Assembly: GCA_002305535.1 (NCBI GenBank)
Contig: DBRE01000035.1
Coordinates: 1 to 19,328, forward strand
Direction: 5' to 3'
DNA: 19,328 nt
Source: Syntrophomonas sp. UBA1376
GTDB lineage: Bacteria > Bacillota > Syntrophomonadia > Syntrophomonadales > Syntrophomonadaceae
Shown: one piece after another, positions 14,713-19,328 of the stretch
Layout: every line of letters begins with the position of its first letter
How positions within the stretch are numbered: position 1 is the first letter of the stretch
Notes under the pieces: model-generated
Databases searched by the model: none
Told to the model about the DNA's origin: nothing
What the model saw: the letters and a program-made list of their open reading frames with translations, nothing else
Made by a program: the position numbers and the translations under genes

Positions 14713-15962
14713 GTGATCGAAATCTAAATCTGCAAAATGTCCTATCGAACTCCCAGGCAGATGATGACATCAAACTCTATGTACTCGAAAGCTTCGCCAG
14801 GGAACTTGACTATAATACCCAAAACGAACTCTTAACACAATTGCTCCTGGATCATTCAGGTATAGCAAAACGTCTTGAACTTCTCAACCAGGAGCTATTG
14901 GATAGCCGCGAAATGCTCATCGAAGCCCAATCAATTGCCAAGCTTGGTCGCTGGGATCACGATCTGATGGCGGACAATTTGGTTTGGTCACAATCCATGT
15001 ATGAAATACTTGAGATTCACAGTTCAATCCCGGCATCAACGGAACTATTTTTATCTTGTGTTCATCCAGATGATCGGGAGCAAGTGGCTCAGCTGTATAG
15101 AGAGATGTTAGCTACCCCACAACCATGGACAACGCGTTATCGTTTGCTGATGAAAAGCGGAGAAATCAAATGGGTTCATTTGCGTTCTTATTACAAGCTA
15201 AACGCTGAAGGTACTGCTATCTATTCTTACGGAACGATTCAAGATATCACCGAAATGAAAAAGGTTGAAGATGAACTGGAAAAATACAGTCGTCATCTGA
15301 AGCAATTGGTGGAGGAAAAGGTTCAAGAAATCTCAGCTTCGCAGATGGCGACCATCTATGCACTGATCAAACTGGCAGAATCCAGAGACGATGAAACCGG
15401 AGCGCACATTGAACGAACCGCCAGCTTCTGCCGATTACTGGCTGAAAAAGCTCGCTTGATCCCAGAATACGCAGAGGAAGTCAACGACACATTCTTAGAA
15501 ACGATCTTCAAAGCCAGTCCACTGCACGATGTTGGTAAGGTAGGTATACCTGATAACATTCTCCTAAAACCAGACAAGCTAACCGACCATGAGTTTGAGA
15601 TCATGAAGACCCACGTACAGATAGGTTATGATGCGCTAGTCAATGTCGCCCAACAATACGACAAAAACGAATTTCTCAAGATGGGCATGGAAATCGCCTT
15701 ATACCATCACGAAAAGTGGAATGGCAGCGGTTATATGAAAGGGCTTACCGGAGATGCTATCCCGCTATCGGCAAGGATCATGGCACTTGCTGATGTTTAT
15801 GATGCACTGCGCTCCAAGCGGGTTTACAAGGAAGCCTTTTCCCATGAAAAAAGTATGGAGATCATCATTTCAGATAAGGGTAGCCATTTCGACCCGGTGC
15901 TAGTTGATATTTTTGTGCAACATCAAGAGGAGTTTAGGTCTTTATATGAGTCAATTAAGTGA
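14709..15962 (+). CDS. PAS-HD-GYP protein, putative c-di-GMP phosphodiesterase
   Basis: A 417-residue soluble protein. Residues 1-75 form a helical leader, 75-185 a PAS/PAC domain (GRWDHDLMADNLVWSQ, then IKWVHLRSYYKLN and TIQDITE), and 185-212 a coiled-coil linker. Residues 212-410 form an HD-GYP domain with H233, H273-D274, H302, H333-H334 and D362. The GYP signature reads GYM (341-343), but the surrounding HHEKWNGSG is preserved. The family hydrolyses c-di-GMP (or related cyclic dinucleotides) to control motility and attachment. I use ATG 14709, which follows GGAGG by 7 nt and overlaps the ODP stop. The seven-residue-longer frame (ATG 14688) lacks this spacing. It probably receives its signal from the PAS domain or the ODP partner. 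Confidence 0.88.
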   Translation: MSDRNLNLQNVLSNSQADDDIKLYVLESFARELDYNTQNELLTQLLLDHSGIAKRLELLNQELLDSREMLIEAQSIAKLGRWDHDLMADNLVWSQSMYEILEIHSSIPASTELFLSCVHPDDREQVAQLYREMLATPQPWTTRYRLLMKSGEIKWVHLRSYYKLNAEGTAIYSYGTIQDITEMKKVEDELEKYSRHLKQLVEEKVQEISASQMATIYALIKLAESRDDETGAHIERTASFCRLLAEKARLIPEYAEEVNDTFLETIFKASPLHDVGKVGIPDNILLKPDKLTDHEFEIMKTHVQIGYDALVNVAQQYDKNEFLKMGMEIALYHHEKWNGSGYMKGLTGDAIPLSARIMALADVYDALRSKRVYKEAFSHEKSMEIIISDKGSHFDPVLVDIFVQHQEEFRSLYESIK

Positions 15963-16001
15963 CAACCATTATCCCATGAACATGGGCATGATGTGACAAT
16001 G

Positions 16002-16055
16002 AAAAGCCTTGTGGCAGTTTCCAAAAGACACTAATCTACTGAAAACCCACAAGGC
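16002..16055 (-). terminator. Possible long-loop terminator
   Basis: A perfect 9-bp inverted repeat, GCCTTGTGG (16006-16014) with CCACAAGGC (16047-16055), has a loop of 32 nt. Read on the minus strand it is followed by TTTT, so it could end transcription coming from the HIT gene. The long loop lowers confidence. Confidence 0.45.
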
Positions 16056-16064
16056 CTCCTATTT

Positions 16065-16190
16065 GAGGATTTTGCATAATTCGTGAATCCTTCAACATTG
16101 TCACTCTGAGCGATAGCGAAGAGTCTTATAAATGCCGTAGATCCTTCGCTACCGCTCAGGATAAGATTCTATTAATTACAATGATAATTC
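16065..16190 (+). repeat. Dispersed palindromic repeat, copy 2
   Basis: The hairpin arms are TGTCACTCTGAGC... from 16099 and ...CCGCTCAGGAT to about 16164. The inner parts AGCGAAGAGTCT and AGATCCTTCGCT pair around a 14-nt loop. Shared flanks with copy 3 (GAGGATTTTGC on the left, CAATGATAAT on the right) extend the unit to about 126 bp. It lies between the convergent HD-GYP and HIT genes. No coding frame crosses it. Confidence 0.85.
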
Positions 16191-16245
16191 AGGAAAAAGT
16201 TAAGTATGCAAAACTCTCATTTATCAACTGCCCTTCATAAGGCTT

Positions 16246-16614
16246 CTAATAAACGCGCCGCGACGGTATGACTCCCCGGACTCCTCCCCGCGGGTTATCT
16301 ATATCACCGAAATAGCGGGGTATCAAGTGTATATGTAAATGAAAAACAGTCTGTCCAGCTGTTTCCCCGCAATTGATGCCAATGTTATAACCATCCGGTG
16401 CAAAGGTTTTATCAAGATGTAGTTTGCAGTCCTCCATCAGGTCACAGAGGGCATTGCGTTCTTGAGGGGTACTGCCCCAGAAGTCTTCCACATGCCGGCG
16501 AGGGATGATCAACATATGCCCCTGGCTTACTGGGTATTTATCATAGATCGCATAGGCCAAGTCATTCGAAAGGATAATGTCCTTATGATTACAAAAAGCA
16601 CACTTCGGTTTCAT
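16246..16614 (-). CDS. HIT-family nucleotide hydrolase/transferase
   Basis: A 122-residue histidine-triad protein. The catalytic motif HLHIHLIPR places H92, H94 and H96 in the HxHxHxx pattern. The N-terminal CAFCNH pair (C5, C8) may bind zinc as in HinT/Fhit-like bacterial proteins. The middle segment YPVSQGHMLIIPRRHVEDFW is typical of the family. Members hydrolyse nucleoside phosphoramidates or dinucleoside polyphosphates; the substrate here is not determined. The start ATG 16614 is preceded by AGGAGG 6 nt upstream. The gene stands alone on the minus strand, with repeat copy 2 and a possible terminator downstream. Confidence 0.92.
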   Translation of the reverse strand: MKPKCAFCNHKDIILSNDLAYAIYDKYPVSQGHMLIIPRRHVEDFWGSTPQERNALCDLMEDCKLHLDKTFAPDGYNIGINCGETAGQTVFHLHIHLIPRYFGDIDNPRGGVRGVIPSRRVY

Positions 16615-16774
16615 CCTTGGCCTCCTAAAACTTAAAGATTTCTTGCGGTATCCTAACCAACAATTAATCCGTTACTTCGTACATGCCACAGTAATTTAGG
16701 ATGTACTATTTCCATAATTTTCTACACCACACCGGGGAATTCCTCTAAAGTGCTCTTTTCAAGCTCCTGCTTAG

Positions 16775-16800
16775 AAAAAAGAGAGTCTTTTGACCCTCTC
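16775..16800 (-). terminator. Weak second terminator downstream of the NitT/TauT operon
   Basis: Minus-strand GAGAG (16800-16796) pairs with CTCTC (16785-16781), followed by T6 (16780-16775). The stem is only 5 bp with a 10-nt loop, so it would be a weak or back-up terminator. Confidence 0.4.
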
Positions 16801-16858
16801 ACTAAAAAAGCCTTTATGGTATTTGTCAGCTTATCAAACTCCGCTATTCCCGTAGCGC

Positions 16859-16883
16859 AAAACCAGCCCTTTTCGGCTGGTTT
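16859..16883 (-). terminator. Terminator of the NitT/TauT-type ABC operon
   Basis: A perfect 9-bp stem, AAACCAGCC with GGCTGGTTT, and a 6-nt loop. On the minus strand it ends in TTTT (16862 is the first stem C, tail ends at 16859). It lies about 135 nt after the ATPase stop, with repeat copy 3 between them. Confidence 0.6.
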
Positions 16884-16890
16884 ACTGGAC

Positions 16891-17006
16891 GAGGATTTTG
16901 CGTTACTGAATAAACCCCTCAATGTGGTCACTCTGAGCAATAGCGAAGAGTCTGGTAACTGCCTTAGATCCTTCGCTTCCGCTCAGGATGACATTTCAAT
17001 GATAAT
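16891..17006 (+). repeat. Dispersed palindromic repeat, copy 3
   Basis: GTCACTCTGAGC (from about 16927) and AGCGAAGAGTCT form the left arm; AGATCCTTCGCT and CCGCTCAGGATGACATT (to 16995) form the right arm. The flanks GAGGATTTTGC and CAATGATAAT are shared with copy 2. It begins 12 nt after the stop of the ATPase gene at 17019 and lies between that stop and the terminator at 16859. Confidence 0.85.
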
Positions 17007-17018
17007 AATGTTTTCAGA

Positions 17019-17771
17019 TCAGCCTTCTTCCAGGAGACTAAGCAGTTCGGCGGTCAATTCCCCATAACGAGGATTACTGCGTTCCCGTACCCGGGGAATG
17101 GTAACTACGAATTCTTCTTTGATTCGACCGGGATGGCTACTCATCAGGATGATGCGATCTGCCAGATAGACAGCTTCATCAACGCTATGGGTAACAAATA
17201 GTATGGTCTTACGGTGTTTTTCCCAGATCCGCAGAAGCTCCTTTTGCATAAGAATACGGGTATAGGCATCCAGAGCACCAAAAGGTTCATCCATTAAAAG
17301 CACATCGGGATCGTTAGCCAAAGCCCGGGCAATAGCCACTCGCTGCTGCATGCCACCCGACAGTTCATGGGGAAAGGCTTTGCCAAAGTCACTCATGCCG
17401 ATCATATCAAGATACTCCTGAGCTACAGCTATCCGCTCGGCTTTCGGTATACGGGCGAATTCCAACCCCAGGGCAATATTATCCAATACATTGAGCCAAG
17501 GCATCAGTGAATAGCTTTGAAAAACCATGCCGATTTCCTTGCCCGGTCGGGTATGTTCTCTCCCATTATAGAAAACGCTACCGCTGCTAGCCTTCTCAAG
17601 ACCGGCAATGATGCGTAAAAGGGTTGATTTGCCGCAGCCGGAAGGCCCCAAAATACAGACAAATTCATTTTCAGCCACACTGAGATTCAAATCATGTAGG
17701 GCATGGATCTCCAAATCATTTTGGCTTTGAAACACCTTGCTCAAATGCTCGACTGATATCGTTACCTTCAT
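17019..17771 (-). CDS. NitT/TauT (SsuB/TauB)-type ABC transporter ATPase
   Basis: A 250-residue ATPase of the nitrate/sulfonate/taurine/thiamine-precursor importer family. Walker A GPSGCGKST is at 42-50, Q-loop Q85 lies in MVFQSYSLMPWL, the signature LSGGMQQR is at 137-144, Walker B VLLMDEP is at 157-163, and H195 is the switch histidine. All catalytic residues are present. The start ATG 17771 lies 7 nt after the permease stop, with AAGG in the permease's last codons. It is the last gene of the operon, followed by repeat copy 3 and a terminator. The substrate cannot be deduced from the ATPase. Confidence 0.93.
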   Translation of the reverse strand: MKVTISVEHLSKVFQSQNDLEIHALHDLNLSVAENEFVCILGPSGCGKSTLLRIIAGLEKASSGSVFYNGREHTRPGKEIGMVFQSYSLMPWLNVLDNIALGLEFARIPKAERIAVAQEYLDMIGMSDFGKAFPHELSGGMQQRVAIARALANDPDVLLMDEPFGALDAYTRILMQKELLRIWEKHRKTILFVTHSVDEAVYLADRIILMSSHPGRIKEEFVVTIPRVRERSNPRYGELTAELLSLLEEG

Positions 17772-17778
17772 AAATATC

Positions 17779-18615
17779 TTACCTTGTTTTGCTTTCCCAG
17801 CTGAAGTAGCGGTTGCCTATCACCCTGAATATACTATCCAGCAACGCACCTACTACGCCGATACAGATCATGCCAGTGATAACCAGATCGGTGCGGGCAA
17901 GTTCATAGGCATGGGTGATAAGATAACCCACGCCGGCCAGACTGCCCGGCAGCATTTCAGCACCCACCAAACAAGCCCAGCCAATAGCCAAGCCCATCCG
18001 CAAACCATTGATAATATTTGGTGCGGCAGCCGGAATCAGGATCTTAAAGAAAATATCCTTTTCACTGGCACCCAATACCCGGGCTGAGTCAATCAAGGTT
18101 TGCCGAACATTCTGCACACCGAACATGACACTAGCAATGACCGGGAAGAAGCTCCCCATCCCGATCATAAAGATCATAGCGATCTTAAAATTGCCCCAAA
18201 ACACATATTGCTGCCCAAAAGGCATATTAAAAACGGTGGCAATACTTGAGACCCCGAAGATAGCCAGGGCTAGAGGCTGCCATGCTAGCGGCGGTATCGG
18301 TTTGAAAATGCTGATAAAAGTCTCAAATAATCTCTGGATCGTTTTGCTGTAGCCCATCAAAACTCCTAGGGGTACGGCAATGAGCACTCCCGCTGTGTAT
18401 CCGCTAAGAACTCGGATCAGACTCACCCCAATATTGCGTGGGATAGAGCCTAAGCCAATAAAATTATCAGTGGCATGCAGGAAGTTTTCCAACACCCGAC
18501 CGACAGGTGGCAAAACAGCCACATTCTGCGCCTGATAGGCGGCATACTGCCAGAAGATCAAGAGCAAAGCCGGTATGATAAAGGGCATAATGAGCGCTAG
18601 GAACTTTTTATGCAT
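17779..18615 (-). CDS. NitT/TauT (SsuC/TauC)-type ABC transporter permease
   Basis: A 278-residue inner-membrane permease with about six hydrophobic segments. The coupling loop DSARVLGASEKDIFFKILIP and the following AAAPNIINGLRMGLAIGWAC match the SsuC/TauC family, including the GAEML segment. AAAAGGA lies about 10 nt before the ATG at 18615. It forms an importer with the ATPase downstream and the binding protein upstream. The operon order binding protein, permease, ATPase is common for this family. An unusual insertion-like stretch rich in aromatic residues (FGQQYVFWGNFKIAM, about residues 133-147) lies in the loop before the coupling segment. Confidence 0.92.
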   Translation of the reverse strand: MHKKFLALIMPFIIPALLLIFWQYAAYQAQNVAVLPPVGRVLENFLHATDNFIGLGSIPRNIGVSLIRVLSGYTAGVLIAVPLGVLMGYSKTIQRLFETFISIFKPIPPLAWQPLALAIFGVSSIATVFNMPFGQQYVFWGNFKIAMIFMIGMGSFFPVIASVMFGVQNVRQTLIDSARVLGASEKDIFFKILIPAAAPNIINGLRMGLAIGWACLVGAEMLPGSLAGVGYLITHAYELARTDLVITGMICIGVVGALLDSIFRVIGNRYFSWESKTR

Positions 18616-18692
18616 AAAAGCTAGTCCTTTTCATGAAAACCTGAAATCATCACGGTACCAGGTAACTAGTACGGTATTGAACTCAATAATTT

Positions 18693-18752
18693 AAACCAGG
18701 CAGATACCATTTGAGCTCTACGGGTAGAGATCAACAGTACCTGCCTGGTTTT
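18693..18752 (-). terminator. Intercistronic hairpin between binding protein and permease genes
   Basis: AAACCAGGCAG (18693-18703) pairs with CTGCCTGGTTT (18741-18751), enclosing a smaller CTCTAC/GTAGAG palindrome. Read on the minus strand it ends GGTTTAAATT. It probably acts as a leaky terminator or RNA-stabilising barrier that lowers permease and ATPase expression relative to the binding protein. Confidence 0.6.
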
Positions 18753-18761
18753 CAGTTTAAC

Positions 18762-19328
18762 TTAACGACTGTTAGCCTTTTCTACAAAGGAAAAGTCGAA
18801 AACTTCTTTCTTTACGGTTTCGTAATCGGCGTCTTTCAGGCGGTCAGTAAATTTATTCATGGCTTGGATAGCATTGAAATATATTTCGATTCCGTCCAGC
18901 CACTCCTGGGAGGGATCCGAAGTATAAATGATATTATTTGCTAGGATGACATCCTTTTCGACCCCAATTTTGGCAGAATTGATCTCAGCGAACTTCTCGC
19001 GATTGTCATTGCCATAATGTATACAATCAACTACCACACTGACCAAGGCTTCGATAACTTCAGGATGGTTTTCGACTACTTCAGTCGTAGCTGCCATTAC
19101 ACAACAGGGGAAATTGGTCCACTTACCTTGTGGTGGGAAATCATCCAGTCGCATGACAATTTTGCCCATATCGTTCTTTTCGGCATTTTCAGGGTTGGGA
19201 GATGGCCCTACCCAGGCATCTACCGCACCGCTACGAATAGACGGCAACAGATTTTGGGCTCCTTTCAGGTCAACCATCAGCACATCCGCCGTGGTATCAC
19301 CGGGATCTTCAGTTAGTTTAAAACCAGC
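18762..19328 (-). CDS. NitT/TauT-type ABC substrate-binding protein (NMT1/SsuA-like), C-terminal part
   Basis: The frame is open to the window end, so about 188 residues of the C-terminal part are visible and the signal peptide is outside. The segment VLMVDLKGAQNLLPSIRSGA followed by VDAWVGPSPNPENAEK is characteristic of NMT1/SsuA-like periplasmic-binding folds, where the ligand-binding cleft closes over such a loop. A later helix carries VVENHPEVIEALVSVVVDCI. It is the first visible gene of the operon whose permease and ATPase follow. The GTG at 19283 is internal and not the start. The likely ligands are sulfonates, nitrate or pyrimidine-type thiamine precursors; the sequence does not decide between them. 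Confidence 0.85.
   Translation of the reverse strand, partial: AGFKLTEDPGDTTADVLMVDLKGAQNLLPSIRSGAVDAWVGPSPNPENAEKNDMGKIVMRLDDFPPQGKWTNFPCCVMAATTEVVENHPEVIEALVSVVVDCIHYGNDNREKFAEINSAKIGVEKDVILANNIIYTSDPSQEWLDGIEIYFNAIQAMNKFTDRLKDADYETVKKEVFDFSFVEKANSR

Larger units (their letters stand above)
16615..17018. other. Intergenic region holding two terminators and a repeat copy
   Basis: This 404-nt gap lies between the HIT gene and the end of the NitT/TauT operon, both on the minus strand. It contains repeat copy 3 (16891-17006), the hairpins at 16859-16883 and 16775-16800, and the HIT ribosome binding site region. The open frames over it run through hairpins and the repeat and have no family resemblance, so I call no gene. 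Confidence 0.65.

Noticed and set aside
16722..16940. 72-codon minus-strand open frame and the overlapping plus-strand frame 16750-17067
   Set aside because: Both cross two terminator hairpins and part of repeat copy 3. The protein has fairly gene-like composition in its second half, but no start signal or family was recognised.

Overview
The window looks like chromosome from a spore-forming, anaerobic, low-to-medium GC Firmicute (Clostridia; a Syntrophomonas- or Peptococcaceae-like organism is my best guess, and the genus is not resolved). The support is a CotF-type spore coat pair, strong AGGAGG ribosome binding sites with TTG and GTG starts, an FmdE-family protein, a stand-alone oxygen/diiron (ODP) beta-lactamase-fold protein beside an HD-GYP phosphodiesterase, and several ABC importers.

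Layout. 1-421: 3' end of an OpuAB/ProW-type osmolyte ABC permease. 422-1289: an intergenic hairpin repeat, then a minus-strand pair of small spore-coat-type genes with its terminator. 1549-2013: a TM2 membrane protein. 2043-2399: a gene graveyard where the 3' end of a second FecE-type ATPase (minus) and the 3' end of a chemotaxis receptor (plus) meet head to head, both without their 5' parts. 2564-6111: a minus-strand Nudix hydrolase and PLD-nuclease/SF2-helicase/DUF3427 bicistron, a candidate defence or nucleic-acid quality-control unit. 6218-9756: a tightly coupled minus-strand operon fmdE-like, lipoprotein binding protein, FecCD-type permease, ATPase, preceded by a promoter and a long leader holding a strong terminator (possible attenuator or riboswitch). 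9993-12079: a membrane zinc-ribbon protein and a condensation/acyltransferase-fold protein, with the 3' remnant of an alpha/beta hydrolase just upstream (12130-12300). 12465-13637: a cyclic-nucleotide-binding-domain/DUF2225 fusion. 13888-15962: ODP protein and PAS-HD-GYP protein, overlapping by 4 nt, with a good sigma-A-type promoter. 16246-16614: HIT protein. 17019-19328: a NitT/TauT-type ABC importer (ATPase, permease and the truncated binding protein).

Three copies of one imperfect palindromic repeat (557-635, 16065-16190, 16891-17006) lie only in intergenic DNA next to gene 3' ends. Two of them sit between a stop codon and a terminator-like hairpin.

The observations most worth following up are the leader in front of the fmdE-ABC operon, the ODP/HD-GYP pair as a possible oxygen-to-c-di-GMP module, the Nudix/helicase pair, and the three gene relics, which record recent genome reduction. 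I saw no CRISPR array, tRNA, rRNA or intact transposase.
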